DNA of 64,000 bases from Erwinia amylovora. GTDB lineage: Bacteria; Pseudomonadota; Gammaproteobacteria; Enterobacterales; Enterobacteriaceae. Location of the stretch: NCBI RefSeq assembly GCF_017161565.1, contig NZ_CP066796.1, positions 2,170,001 to 2,234,000 of the forward strand. Direction: 5' to 3'. Below are positions 1-10,700 of this stretch, piece by piece (the first letter of the stretch is position 1; each line of letters starts with the position of its first letter). The translations under genes and the position numbers were made by a program. The notes beneath the pieces were generated by a model, which saw nothing but the letters and a program-made list of their open reading frames with translations, was not told where the DNA came from and made no database searches.

Positions 1-162
1 TGATCATTCAGACTGGTTAGGGAAAGTGACTGAGCAACCGCTCCTGGACTCTTCCGCCAGGCAAAAGGCGATATGCAGCACAAACTGACTATTGTTTATT
101 GCAAAATATTGATTGTCTTCCCCCCCCACTTCACTACTTATTCGTACAATGCCGGGTGCCCG

Positions 163-916
163 ATGAATGAAATAACCCAACGGCTGAAAAGCCATCGCAG
201 CACCCGCAGCTATTCAGATAAACCCGTCCCTGAAGAGGTGATGGATGACGTTATCGAAGCGGCCTGGCGTGCGCCAACATCGGTAAATTCACAACAGGTC
301 TCGCTGGTCGTGGTTCGCGATGTGAAACCCGCACGCGCATTGCTGAACTGGCGGGTGGCCAGGCATGGATTGCCCAGGCCCCGGTAGGTATGACCGCGGT
401 GCCGGACAGGTTTAAAAGCCAGCAGGGCATTGCCGCCGAGGGTAAAAACAGATTGTCCATCGAAGTAGTGAAAGCCTGATCTGCGGCTCGACCGATGTCG
501 GGATTGCGCTGGGTGCACTGATGACCGCCGCTCGCTCGCACGGTTTGGAGATAGTCCCGATTGGCGGTATCTGCCGCGAACCGCAAGCAATGATTGAATT
601 GTTGCAGCTGCCGGAACTGACCTTACCGGTAGCGGGCCGGGTGCCAGGCTATATTGACCCGCCCGCTATTGACCCACCCGCTGTTGAAAAACCGCGCATG
701 TCGTTGGTCGGTTTTCGTCATTGAGGGCGCTAAAACACCAGCGTACTGTCAGAAGTGATCGAAGCTTACAACCCGCTGCTGAACGACCGCTGGCGGCGAA
801 CCGGCCGTAAAGACGGGGAAAACGGGGGCAGCAATATCGCCAGCGATGACCAGCATATTTACTTCCCGCAGGTGCAACCGACAATACTCAAACAGGGTTT
901 TGGCGTGAATAAGTAA
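163..916 (+). pseudogene. Nitroreductase-family (NfsA-like) pseudogene
   Basis: The reading starts at ATG 163 with an N-terminus typical of flavin nitroreductases: an HRSTRSY motif, then APTSVNSQQ. After about 60 codons it slips to another frame (AGGQAWIAQAP-like sequence). It meets a stop near 478, resumes at GSTDVGIALGALMTAARSHG, and is interrupted again near 720 before ending in a YFPQVQPTILKQGFGVNK-like tail. At least three frame breaks are needed to join these pieces, so the gene is dead. Intact members are FMN-dependent NAD(P)H oxidoreductases of about 240 residues, matching the 754-base span. Which subfamily it came from is not certain. Confidence 0.75.
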
Positions 917-922
917 CAGCAA

Positions 923-947
923 GAAAGCCCGGTACGACCGGGCTTTC
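923..947. terminator. Hairpin between nitroreductase remnant and phoH
   Basis: A GAAAGCCCGGT / ACCGGGCTTTC inverted repeat has a three-base loop. It lies between the ends of two convergent genes and could terminate either. No long T run follows on either strand, so its strength is uncertain. Confidence 0.55.
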
Positions 948-992
948 GCTATCAACTGGCCGGGGTTACATCAGCCCCGTGACGACAGTCAA

Positions 993-1781
993 TTAACCAT
1001 AGGCCAGCAAGGCATGCTGGCACAGTTCAGAACGGACGCAGTCACGTTGAGTAAAACGCACCACGCCTACCATATCATCTTCACTGAAGCGTGCCAGCGC
1101 ATCGCTAAGCCCGGACTGTACGTGGGCGGGCAAATCACACTGGGTAATGTCGCCATTAACAATCACCGTGACGTTCTCGCCAAGGCGGGTTAAGAACATT
1201 TTCATCTGGGCAGCGGTGACATTCTGCGCCTCATCGAGGATCACAACAGCGTTTTCAAACGTCCTGCCGCGCATATAGGCAAACGGCGCAATTTCCACCT
1301 TGCCGATTTCAGGACGCAGGCAGTACTGCATAAAGGAAGAGCCAAGGCGTTTAACCAGAACGTCGTATACCGGTCGGAAATAAGGGGCAAATTTTTCTGA
1401 GATATCCCCCGGCAGGAATCCCAAATCCTCATCTGCCTGCAGCACCGGGCGCGTGACAATAATCCTGTCAACATCCTTGTGTATCAGGGCCTCTGCCGCT
1501 TTTGCGGCGCTTATCCACGTTTTACCACAGCCTGCTTCGCCGGTGGCGAAGATCAATTTTTTGCTTTCTATGGCGGTAAGATAGTGCGCCTGTGCTTCAT
1601 TTCTGGCTTCAATAGGCGAATGGTCACGGCTGTCGCGTGCCATACCAATCGAGTCCAACCCACCCATTTGCACCAGCGAGGTGACCGATTCTTCTTCACG
1701 CTGACGGTGACTGCGTGAATCGCTACGAAGCACACGTTTTGCTTCACGACGCGCTTTGATCACTGCTTTCTGTCTTCCCAT
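993..1781 (-). CDS. phoH: PhoH family ATPase
   Basis: 262 residues. Walker A GEAGCGKT lies at residues 81-88 and Walker B VVILDEAQ at about 179-186, the pair typical of the PhoH P-loop family. The basic N-terminal 30 residues are unlike the rest. In E. coli the homologue is a cytoplasmic, phosphate-starvation-inducible ATP-binding protein; its exact reaction is still unclear, with RNA-related roles proposed for the family. It sits next to efeB as in E. coli, which supports orthology. I looked for a clear tandem Pho box upstream and did not see one. The start ATG at 1781 follows AAGGTGCC. Confidence 0.9.
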   Translation of the reverse strand: MGRQKAVIKARREAKRVLRSDSRSHRQREEESVTSLVQMGGLDSIGMARDSRDHSPIEARNEAQAHYLTAIESKKLIFATGEAGCGKTWISAAKAAEALIHKDVDRIIVTRPVLQADEDLGFLPGDISEKFAPYFRPVYDVLVKRLGSSFMQYCLRPEIGKVEIAPFAYMRGRTFENAVVILDEAQNVTAAQMKMFLTRLGENVTVIVNGDITQCDLPAHVQSGLSDALARFSEDDMVGVVRFTQRDCVRSELCQHALLAYG

Positions 1782-2255
1782 AGTGGCACCTTACAGTTGG
1801 TTTCATTTCCCGCATCAATGTCACTGACGCGATTACGTGAACGCTTTAGAGGTTTTGGCTTCCTTTAAGCCTTGTACGGCCGTTAAAACAGATGCACGGC
1901 AAAATAACGCTGCAATGCACCGTAAAGGACTATAAGCACAGAGTTGTGGTTGGATAATAAAAGGAGTGAAGGTTGGAGAGGAGAAGGATTCTCCACATGT
2001 TTTCAGGTTGAAACGCCGTTTGGTTAATGGTCCGCTAAAGGACTTCTGCATCCGCTCTCTCCACAGTGATGTACGACATGCGAGATACAACAGCAATTTC
2101 ATATTCTGCATTATAGCTAAAAAATGCAACACTTTTTTTACGGCCGTTATAACAAAACAGCCAGTTAAGGTCATGTTTGCGGCGAGTTTATGTGTTGCAG
2201 CGGCATTATTTGAATCAGCCCGGACAGGATAACAGAGCGATATTATCGAAAGACG
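1782..2255. other. Intergenic region phoH-efeB
   Basis: About 470 bases without a convincing gene. Short open frames on both strands here have no family signature or good ribosome site. The element TACGGCCGTTA occurs twice (near 1875 and 2139) in the same orientation, each followed by an A-rich ACA end. The phoH promoter must lie here, but I cannot place it. Confidence 0.5.
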
Positions 2256-2283
2256 ATCAGCGGATTAATATCAATCCGCTGAT
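2256..2283 (-). terminator. Terminator-like hairpin after efeB
   Basis: A perfect 11-bp inverted repeat, ATCAGCGGATT / AATCCGCTGAT with a six-base loop, lies immediately downstream of the efeUOB operon on the minus strand. Confidence 0.6.
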
Positions 2284-2288
2284 TAAAA

Positions 2289-3574
2289 TCAGGACGAGAA
2301 CAGTCCTTGAGCCAGATAATGTTTGTCATCTGGTACTCCTGGCAAAGCAAAGAAATAACCGCCACCAACAGGCTTGATATACTCTTCCAGCGCTTCCCCA
2401 TTCAACCGCTGCTGTACCGTCAAAAAGCCTTTTTCCAGGTCATGCTGGTAGCAGATAAACAGCAGCCCCATCTCCAGCTGACCGGAATGAGACACGCCAA
2501 GCGAATAGCTGTAGCCGCGGCGCAGCAGCAGGCTGCTCTGCGTTTGCGCGGTACGCGGATTGGCCAGACGAATATGCGCATCCAACGGTATTACCTCCCC
2601 TGCCGGATCGCTGTCATAGTCCGGTAGATCGTGCTCTTGCTGCATCCCTAACGGCGCACCGCTGTGTTTCTCGCGGCCAAATATGGTTTGCTGTTCGCGT
2701 AGCGGCGTACGATCCCAGAACTCGACGTGAAACTGGATGATGCGCACGGCCTGATAGCTGCCCCCAATCGTCCATGCCGGCTCGCCCTGCTGTTCACTCA
2801 CCCACAGAATGTTGTCCATTAATCCGCTATCGGCAGTATCGGGGTTGGCGGTGCCATCCTTAAAGCCCAACAGATTAATTGGCGTTTCTTTGCCCCTGCT
2901 GCGTGCCGCATGGTTAGAGATAAACCCTTCACGCCGCCAGCGTACGCTAAGCAGGTCCGGCGAATGCTTGATGATATCGCGCAACGCGTGGATCGCCGTA
3001 TCGTTAGTGTTTGCGCAAATTTGCAACAGCAGGTCGCCGTGACACAGGCTGCCGTCCAGCGCATCGTTGGGGAAACGCGTCATGCGCTGAAGCTTCAGCG
3101 GTTTCAACGCCTGCAAGCCGTAACGCTCGTCAAACAGCGAGCTGCCGACGGAAACGGTTATGGTCAGATTATCCGGCCAGATCTCCTCGCCAAGAATACC
3201 GGAGTCCATTGGCGGAAGCTGCGGATTGGTCACCAACGGCGCTTTCCCCCCCGGGTAAGAAACGCAATACGCGCGGTCAACAGCCTGAATAAACGCTCAA
3301 GTTCGGACTTATCGCTGGCCAGTACATCAAATGCCACCAGCATCATCGCCGCCTGTTGCGGCGTGACGATCCCGGCCTGATGAGCGCCGAAGAACGGCTG
3401 GCGTTCTTCACGCGTACCGGGTGAAAGCGTGCCCGGTGAAGAGGTGTTGTCAGCAGCTGATGCTGCATGAACCGGGCAACCGCCCGTCACCGCCAGAGCA
3501 CCACTAAGGATGCCCATTCCTTTAAGTAAACGGCGGCGTGACGCTAACGCCACCCCGTCAACTGTTTTTGCCAT
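2289..3574 (-). pseudogene. efeB: EfeB deferrochelatase/DyP peroxidase, frameshifted
   Basis: The N-terminal piece (3574 to about 3245) has a twin-arginine signal, SRRRLLKG, at residues 12-19. The C-terminal piece (to 2289) has the DyP heme-peroxidase motif GFKDGTANP and is full length. The break is at a run of seven G on the coding strand (plus positions 3246-3252). Eight G would restore the continuous reading [16 protein letters not shown], which matches the family pattern at this point. The joined length is about 428 residues, close to E. coli EfeB (423). EfeB is the periplasmic heme peroxidase of the EfeUOB ferrous iron system. The change could be a real null, slippage or a base-call error. 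Everything else in the gene looks selected. Confidence 0.85.
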
Positions 3575-3580
3575 GGCTGA

Positions 3581-4711
3581 TTAATCCAAACCCAGGGTGC
3601 CGCGCAGCATTGAAAGATCCTCGGCCAGCGCGGTAATCGGGCCTTTCAATGCATTGCGATCGGCATCGGTTAACTTATCGTACGATTCATAGCCTTCTTT
3701 GGTGCGGTACCTGGTCAAAATGGTATCGACCTTGTTGAAGTTACCGTCCACTTTCGCCAACAGTTGTGGGTCGGCTTTTTCTACCAGCGGGCGCAGCAGG
3801 TTGACAATTTTCTGCGCGCCGTCAATGTTGGCCTTGAAATCCCACAGGTCGGTGCGGCTGTAGCGGTCTTCCTCACCTGAAATCTTGCTGGCGGCGATCT
3901 CTTCGATCAGGCCGGCAGCGCCTCCCACGACTTTACCCGGCGGGAAAGCCAACTCGTTAATACGGGTTTGCAGATCCAGCACGTTTTTGTACAGCTGGTC
4001 GGCAAACTTATCCATACCTTTAGTGGTGTTATCTGCAAACAGCACTTTTTCCAGTCGATGGAAGCCGGTAAAGGCCGGGTCTTCTGCTTTTTTCTCGAAG
4101 TCATCCTCACGCGCGTCAATGGCGCCATCCAGATCGGAAAACAGTTCGGCGATAGGCTCAATGCGCTCATAATGCTGACGGGTCGGCGCATACAGCGCCT
4201 TCGCCTTGTTGACATCCCCTGCTTTCACCGCGTCGGTAAACGCTTTCGTCGCGGCCACCAGCTGTGCAACTTCCTGGGTAACATACAGCTTGTAATTCGC
4301 TATCGGCCCCACCAGCTGCAGCAGGTCCGGCTTGCCGTCATTGGCCTGATGACTGTCGCCAGCTTTAACAATCAGCTTGCCCTTCGGGTTGCTTAACAGA
4401 CCACAGGTCATGTCATATTCCCCCGGCTCCAGGTTAGCCGTCATCTTCTGCGTAAAGCCTGGCGCGATATTTTCGCGCTCTTCCACCACCATCACCCCTT
4501 TGAGGATCTCCCACTCAAGTCCTTTCTGGCTGTTATTTTTGATGATGAACTGGGTTTTACCGGCAGCAACCGTCAGCGTCATTGGCTCGCACTGTCGGTC
4601 GTTCACACTGACTTTAACCTGAGGGATATCCGCAGCCAGCGCAGCGGTGGATGAGGTCAGAACCGCCAGCATTGTCACATTCAGTGCCTGACGGCGAAAT
4701 TGTCTGGTCAT
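3581..4711 (-). CDS. efeO: EfeO periplasmic iron-uptake protein
   Basis: 376 residues, nearly identical in length to E. coli EfeO. Order: a signal peptide (residues 1-26, ending STAALAA); a cupredoxin-like domain (about 30-115) with Cys42 and a late Met/Cys pair (DMTCG); and a C-terminal imelysin/M75-type helical domain with the HxxE metal motif (HRLE). It is thought to bind iron in the periplasm and pass it to the permease EfeU. It lies six bases upstream of efeB and 56 bases downstream of efeU, all in one leftward operon. Confidence 0.93.
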   Translation of the reverse strand: MTRQFRRQALNVTMLAVLTSSTAALAADIPQVKVSVNDRQCEPMTLTVAAGKTQFIIKNNSQKGLEWEILKGVMVVEERENIAPGFTQKMTANLEPGEYDMTCGLLSNPKGKLIVKAGDSHQANDGKPDLLQLVGPIANYKLYVTQEVAQLVAATKAFTDAVKAGDVNKAKALYAPTRQHYERIEPIAELFSDLDGAIDAREDDFEKKAEDPAFTGFHRLEKVLFADNTTKGMDKFADQLYKNVLDLQTRINELAFPPGKVVGGAAGLIEEIAASKISGEEDRYSRTDLWDFKANIDGAQKIVNLLRPLVEKADPQLLAKVDGNFNKVDTILTRYRTKEGYESYDKLTDADRNALKGPITALAEDLSMLRGTLGLD

Positions 4712-4767
4712 AATGTCATTCCTGTCAGAGAGTTAAAACCGGCAGGTCGGCGACCTGCCCGGCAGAA

Positions 4768-5601
4768 TCAGCGTGCTGCGGGGGCGGCAGAGGATGAAGC
4801 GCGCCCCGGCATCATGAATAACAGCAGTGCAGGTACCAGATAGATTAACCACATCGCCACTTCACTGACGCTGGGCGCTTCCTGATAGCCCAGCAGGCCC
4901 TCTAACAAAGTGCCAAAGATGCTGTGGGTAGAGAGGGTTTGGCTGAAGTCAAACGCCACCTCCTGAAAATGGTTCCACAGTCCGGCTTCATGGAAGGCGC
5001 GCACGGCGCCTGCTGCCAGCCCTGCGGCGACGAAGATGATAAACAGGCTGGTCCATTTGAAGAAGCTGGCCAGATTGAGGCGCACCCCGCCCCAATAAAT
5101 CAGCATACCGAGCACGACTGCTACGCCCAAGCCAAGCATCGCCCCCAGCGGCGGCGCATAGCCTACGTCCTGCTGAAAAGCGGCCAGCAGGAAGAAAACC
5201 GATTCAAGACCTTCACGCGCAACGGCGAGGAATACCATCAGGATCAGCGCCCAGCCTCTGTTGCTCCCTTTCTGTAACGCGCTGTCAACCGCATCTTCCA
5301 GCTGCGCCTTCACGTTACGTGATACTTTGCGCATCCAGAACACCATCCAGGTGAGTACCACTACGGCGATGACGGCGACCAAACCTTCGAACAGCTCCTG
5401 CTGTTTCTGGGGAAATTCACCGGTGGTCTCATTGATAAACCAGCCCAGCCCCAGACACAGGGCGACAGCGGCGAACACGCCAGCCCACATGGCAGCAAAC
5501 CACTGACGACGCCCGGTCCGTTTCAGGTAGCTGGCGATCAGGCTGACAATCAGCGCCGCTTCAAGCCCTTCACGTAACATGATAAGAAACGGGACAAACA
5601 T
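4768..5601 (-). CDS. efeU: EfeU ferrous iron permease
   Basis: 277 residues and seven predicted membrane segments of the Ftr1/OFeT family. Both iron-binding REGLE motifs are present, at residues 10-14 (LREGLEAAL) and 129-133 (AREGLESVFF). In E. coli K-12 this gene is frameshifted; here it is open throughout. It is first in the efeUOB operon and lies behind a strong Fur box. The protein would import Fe(II) across the inner membrane with EfeO and EfeB, although efeB is broken in this sequence. Confidence 0.94.
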   Translation of the reverse strand: MFVPFLIMLREGLEAALIVSLIASYLKRTGRRQWFAAMWAGVFAAVALCLGLGWFINETTGEFPQKQQELFEGLVAVIAVVVLTWMVFWMRKVSRNVKAQLEDAVDSALQKGSNRGWALILMVFLAVAREGLESVFFLLAAFQQDVGYAPPLGAMLGLGVAVVLGMLIYWGGVRLNLASFFKWTSLFIIFVAAGLAAGAVRAFHEAGLWNHFQEVAFDFSQTLSTHSIFGTLLEGLLGYQEAPSVSEVAMWLIYLVPALLLFMMPGRASSSAAPAAR

Positions 5602-5662
5602 GCCTCATACCTCGAAAGAGTAGATTACCGTCAAAGCGGGTAAATAAAAGTAAAATGCGAAC

Positions 5663-5681
5663 GATAGGGATTATCATTATC
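5663..5681 (-). promoter_or_regulatory. Fur box of efeUOB
   Basis: Read on the minus strand this is GATAATGATAATCCCTATC, which differs from the 19-base Fur consensus (GATAATGATAATCATTATC) at two positions. It lies 62 bases upstream of the efeU start, so the operon should be repressed by Fur with iron. Confidence 0.85.
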
Positions 5682-5780
5682 GTGCAGGGAAATACAAGTC
5701 AGAAGTGGATCTTTTTTATGCGGATTTATGGCAGCCGGGCGCTGACATAAGCGTCTCTTAACTGAGATGCGGGATAATGA

Positions 5781-5807
5781 TGCGCCGGGCCAAATGGCAC
5801 CGGCGCA
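5781..5807 (-). terminator. Hairpin downstream of putP
   Basis: A TGCGCCGG / CCGGCGCA inverted repeat lies about 10 bases beyond the putP stop codon on the minus strand. It is GC-rich and there is no clear T run, so it is probably an intrinsic or assisted terminator. Confidence 0.5.
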
Positions 5808-5817
5808 GAAGGACGGC

Positions 5818-7302
5818 TTAATCGGCCTGATATTCCGCTTCGGCAGCGGCGAAACGCTGCTGTGCGGCGGCTGATGGTGGTGTGTCAGCCAGACTGAATA
5901 GCACAATAGCGATGCTGGCAAACAGGAAGCCGGGGATAATCTCGTAGAGATCCAGCCAGGCGTATTGTTTCCAGATAAGCACGGTTGCAGCACCAACAAT
6001 CATCCCGGCCAGAGCGCCGTTACGCGTCATACGCCGCCAGATCAGTGATAACAATACGACCGGACCAAATGCCGCGCCGAATCCGGCCCAGGCATAGCTG
6101 ACCAGGCCCAGCACACGGTTTTCCGGGTTGGCTGCCAGCGCAATCGCAATGACCGCCACCAACAGCACCATGACGCGCCCCACCCATACCAGCTCTTGCT
6201 GGCTGGCACCTTTACGCATGAAGTTTTTGTAGAGGTCTTCAGTCAGCGCGCTTGAGCACACCAGCAGCTGACAGCTTAGCGTGGACATCACCGCAGCCAG
6301 AATGGCCGACAGCAGGATCCCGGCAATCCATGGATTAAACAGAATGCGCGTAAGCTCAATAAAAATGCGTTCACCATTTTTCGTTACCTCTCCCGCATGT
6401 TCAGGATGGTTCTCAAAATAGGCGATACCGAAGAAGCCGACCGCCACCGCTCCCATCAGACACAGGATCATCCAAATCATGCCGATACGGCGCGCCGAGC
6501 GAATAGAACGGTGTGAATCAGCCGCCATAAAGCGCGCCAGAATATGCGGCTGACCAAAGTAGCCAAGACCCCACCCGAGCAGCGAAATAATCGCCACAAA
6601 GTTAAGGTTCTTCAGCATATCCATATTCTGTGTGCTTTTGGCAACAATCACCTGCATTGCATCGCTCAGGCCGCCGACGGCAACGATAACCATTACCGGC
6701 GTCAGGATCAGCGCAAAAATCATCAGGCCGGCCTGCACGGTATCAGTCCAGCTCACTGCGAGGAATCCACCGACAAAAGTATAAACGATAGTGGCGGCAG
6801 CACCGGCCCACAGCGCGGTTTCATAGCTCATACCGAAGGTGCTTTCGAACAGACGCGCACCGGCTACCACGCCGGAAGCACAGTAGATGGTGAAGAACAC
6901 CAGGATAACCAGCGCCGAAATCACCCGCAGCAGCCTGCTGCCGTCTTCAAACCGGCTGGAGAAGAAATCCGGTAACGTCAGGGCATTGTCGTGATGTTCG
7001 GTCTGCACGCGCAGACGCCCGGCGACAATTTTCCAGTTAAGGTATGCACCCAGCGTCAGGCCGATGGCGATCCAGCTTTCTGAAATTCCCGACAGGAAGA
7101 TTGCTCCCGGCAAGCCCATCAGCAGCCAGCCGCTCATATCTGACGCTCCGGCTGACAATGCCGTCACCACGCTGCCCAGACTGCGGCCTCCCAGAATATA
7201 GTCATCAAAATTTTTCGTTGAGCGGTAGGCAATGAATCCAATCAGCACCATGCCGATAATGTAAACACAAAATGTCACCATCATTGGTGTACTAAGAGTC
7301 AT
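5818..7302 (-). CDS. putP: PutP sodium/proline symporter
   Basis: 494 residues, a solute:sodium symporter family protein with about 13 membrane helices. The start region carries the family pattern (GGRSLGSVVTALSAGASDMSGW), including the residues used for Na+ and proline binding in PutP, and the QPHILARFMAADS segment is conserved. It imports proline with Na+ and feeds PutA, encoded divergently across a shared control region. The start ATG at 7302 follows GGAGAAGCTTA, a good ribosome site. Confidence 0.95.
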   Translation of the reverse strand: MTLSTPMMVTFCVYIIGMVLIGFIAYRSTKNFDDYILGGRSLGSVVTALSAGASDMSGWLLMGLPGAIFLSGISESWIAIGLTLGAYLNWKIVAGRLRVQTEHHDNALTLPDFFSSRFEDGSRLLRVISALVILVFFTIYCASGVVAGARLFESTFGMSYETALWAGAAATIVYTFVGGFLAVSWTDTVQAGLMIFALILTPVMVIVAVGGLSDAMQVIVAKSTQNMDMLKNLNFVAIISLLGWGLGYFGQPHILARFMAADSHRSIRSARRIGMIWMILCLMGAVAVGFFGIAYFENHPEHAGEVTKNGERIFIELTRILFNPWIAGILLSAILAAVMSTLSCQLLVCSSALTEDLYKNFMRKGASQQELVWVGRVMVLLVAVIAIALAANPENRVLGLVSYAWAGFGAAFGPVVLLSLIWRRMTRNGALAGMIVGAATVLIWKQYAWLDLYEIIPGFLFASIAIVLFSLADTPPSAAAQQRFAAAEAEYQAD

Positions 7303-7736
7303 TAAGCTTCTCCATTCTATTTATTATCAGTTTCCTCTGACCATAAGCATTTTTCGCAGATTGCCGGAACGAGGCAACGAGCTGAAGGCTAAGTCGGGGG
7401 CTTATCCTGCCGTAATCGGCTACAGCGTACAAACGATTTAACACATCATGCGCATTCATTTCACCTGGAATTTACTTATAATTACCCACAGGTTGCACTG
7501 CGTCACAGTTATCCTGGTTGCACCCATAATTTTGCTATAAAAGGCCCGCCAGCCACTGTTTTCGCCAGCTGGCAACAGTATTGCAGCAATATTCATGCCG
7601 CTTTTTGTCTGACGGGTGTCGTCAGGTTATCATTAATGAGGTGGGGGTCACATTTAACAAGGTTGCACAAAGTTGCAACTTCAGTGATATTGCAGTCTAT
7701 ATCGATAGTTATCTACTGATTCGGGAGCTGTAAGGC
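7303..7736. promoter_or_regulatory. putP-putA control region with PutA-type operators
   Basis: This 434-base divergent promoter region holds four exact GTTGCA hexamers on the plus strand at 7492-7497, 7517-7522, 7662-7667 and 7672-7677. GTTGCA is the core recognised by the ribbon-helix-helix domain of PutA in E. coli. One pair lies in the middle of the region; the other is 60-75 bases before putA. PutA without proline would bind here and repress both genes. Confidence 0.8.
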
Positions 7737-10700
7737 ATGGGCACGACCACTATGGGTGTGAAACTGGACGACGCCACTCGCGATCGTATTAAACAGGCGG
7801 CGGCGCAGATTGACCGCACGCCGCATTGGCTGATCAAGCAGTCTATTTTCAATTACCTGCAACAGATAGAACAGGGCAGCGCGCTGCCGGAACTGCCGGT
7901 CAATGGCGAGCAGGCAGAAAGCGATGAACGCCCGCCGGAAGAAGCGCACCAGCCGTTTCTGGATTTTGCCGAGCATATTCTGCCGCAGTCAGTGGCCCGC
8001 GCTGCCATCACCTCCGCATGGCGACGCCCGGAAACTGAAGCGGTGCCCATGCTGCTGGAACAGGCACGTTTACCGGCTAACCTGGCTGAGGCAACGCACC
8101 GTCTTGCCTGGCAGCTTGCGGATAGGCTGAGGCACCAAAAGGGTGCAGGTGGGCGCGCCGGCATGGTACAAAGCCTGCTGCAGGAGTTTTCGCTGTCATC
8201 ACAAGAGGGCGTGGCGTTAATGTGCCTTGCGGAAGCCCTGCTGCGCATTCCCGATAAGCCAACGCGCGATGCGCTGATCCGCGATAAAATCAGCAACGGC
8301 AACTGGCACTCGCATCTCGGACGCAGCCCGTCACTGTTTGTCAACGCCGCAACCTGGGGCCTGCTGTTCACCGGTCGTCTGGTCTCGACCCATAACGAAG
8401 CCAATTTGTCGCGTTCGCTGAATCGTATTATCGGCAAGAGCGGCGAGCCGTTGATCCGTAAAGGGGTCGATATGGCAATGCGTCTGATGGGCGAGCAGTT
8501 CGTCACCGGCGAAACCATTGTCGAAGCGCTGGCAAATGCAGGTAAGCTGGAGGAGAAAGGCTTCCGCTACTCCTACGATATGCTGGGTGAAGCTGCACTA
8601 ACCGCCCAGGATGCCAAAGCTTATCTGATCTCCTATCAGCAGGCGATCAACGCGATTGGTAAAGCCTCTAACGGACGCGGGATCTATGAAGGCCCGGGCA
8701 TTTCGATCAAACTTTCGGCCCTGCACCCACGCTACAACCGCGCTCAATACGACCGGGTGATGGAAGAGCTGTATCCATTGCTGAAGTCGCTAACGCTGCT
8801 GGCCCGCTCTTACGATATTGGCATTAACATCGATGCCGAAGAGGCCGACCGCCTGGAACTGTCGCTCGACCTGTTGGAAAAACTGTGTTTCGAGCCGGAA
8901 CTGGAGGGCTGGAACGGCATTGGCTTCGTGATCCAGTCCTATCAGAAACGTTGTCCGATGGTAATCGATTATCTGATCGATCTGGCGCAGCGCAGCCGCC
9001 GCCGTCTGATGATCCGCCTGGTTAAAGGGGCCTACTGGGACAGTGAAATTAAGCGTGCCCAGATCGACGGGCTGGAAGGTTATCCGGTGTATACGCGCAA
9101 GGTGTACACCGATATCTCCTACATCGCCTGCGCCCGCAAACTGCTGGCCGCACCGAACCTTGTCTATCCGCAGTTTGCCACCCACAACGCCCATACGCTG
9201 GCGGCCATCTACCAGCTGGCTGGCAACAACTATTACCCGGGCCAGTACGAATTCCAGTGCCTGCACGGCATGGGTGAACCCCTGTATGAGCAGGTCGTAG
9301 GAAAAGTGGCTGACGGAAAACTCAACCGTCCTTGCCGCATCTATGCGCCAGTGGGTACGCACGAAACGCTGCTGGCATACCTGGTGCGTCGCCTGCTGGA
9401 AAACGGCGCCAATACCTCATTTGTTAACCGCATTGCCGATGCCACCCTGCCGCTTGACGAGCTGGTAGCAGACCCGGTTGCCGCAGTGGAAAAACTGGCC
9501 AACAGCGAGGGCGCGGTCGGTTTGCCGCATCCTAAAATCCCGCTGCCGCGCGATCTGTACGGAAAACAGCGGCAGAACTCCGCCGGCCTTGATTTGGCAA
9601 ACGAACACCGTCTGGCTTCGCTGTCCAGCGCGCTGTTAAGCGGTGCCAGTCAAAGCTGGCAAGCGCAACCGCTGATTGTTGGTCCGCTGGAGGCGGGAGA
9701 ACTGCTGCCGGTGCTTAACCCGGCGGAGCCGCTGGACGTGGTCGGCCACGTGCGTCATGCCACGGCCGCAGAAGTTTCTGCAGCGCTGGATGCGGCCGTC
9801 AGCGAAGGGGCCATCTGGTTTGCCACGCCGCCGCAGGAGCGCGCCGCCATTCTGGAGCGCGCTGCCATAATGATGGAAGGCCAGATGCAGTATCTGATCG
9901 GCATTCTGGTGCGTGAAGCCGGTAAAACCTTCAGTAACGCCATTGCCGAAGTCCGCGAGGCGGTCGACTTCCTGAACTATTATGCAGGACAGGTGCGCGA
10001 CGACTTTGATAACGAAACCCACCGCCCGCTCGGTCCGGTGGTATGCATCAGTCCGTGGAATTTCCCGCTGGCGATCTTCAGTGGGCAGATTGCCGCCGCA
10101 CTGGCGGCCGGCAACAGCGTGCTGGCCAAACCGGCTGAGCAAACGCCACTGATTGCGGCACAGGCGGTTGCCATTCTGCATGACGCCGGCGTACCGCCGG
10201 GCGCGCTGCAACTGCTGCCGGGCGCTGGCGAAACCGTTGGCGCCCAACTGGTTCAGGATGATCGCGTACGCGGAGTGATGTTTACCGGCTCCACCGCCGT
10301 TGCCACCCTGCTGCAACGTCACCTGGCCAGCCGTCTCGACCCGCAGGGCCGTCCGACGCCGCTGGTGGCCGAAACCGGCGGGATGAACGCGATGATCGTT
10401 GACTCTTCAGCCCTGACTGAACAGGTTGTCAGCGATATTGTGGCCTCTGCTTTTGACAGTGCGGGGCAGCGCTGTTCCGCTCTGCGCCTGCTGTGTATCC
10501 AGGAAGATGTCGCTGAACATACCTTAAAGATGCTACGCGGCGCGATGGCCGAATGCCGTATGGGGAACCCTGAGCGTTTCTCCACCGACATTGGCCCGGT
10601 GATCGATGCCGAAGCGAAAGCCAGCATCGAACAGCATATCCGGGCCATGCAAAGCAAGGGTTTCAGCGTGTTCCAGACGGCCCGGCAGCAGGCACAGGAT

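Noticed and set aside
1833..2232. Open frames on both strands between phoH and efeB
   Set aside because: No ribosome sites, no motifs, and the two strands overlap each other.
9636..10322. A 228-codon minus-strand frame inside putA
   Set aside because: It is antisense to the conserved dehydrogenase domain and has no family character; GC-rich third positions create such frames.
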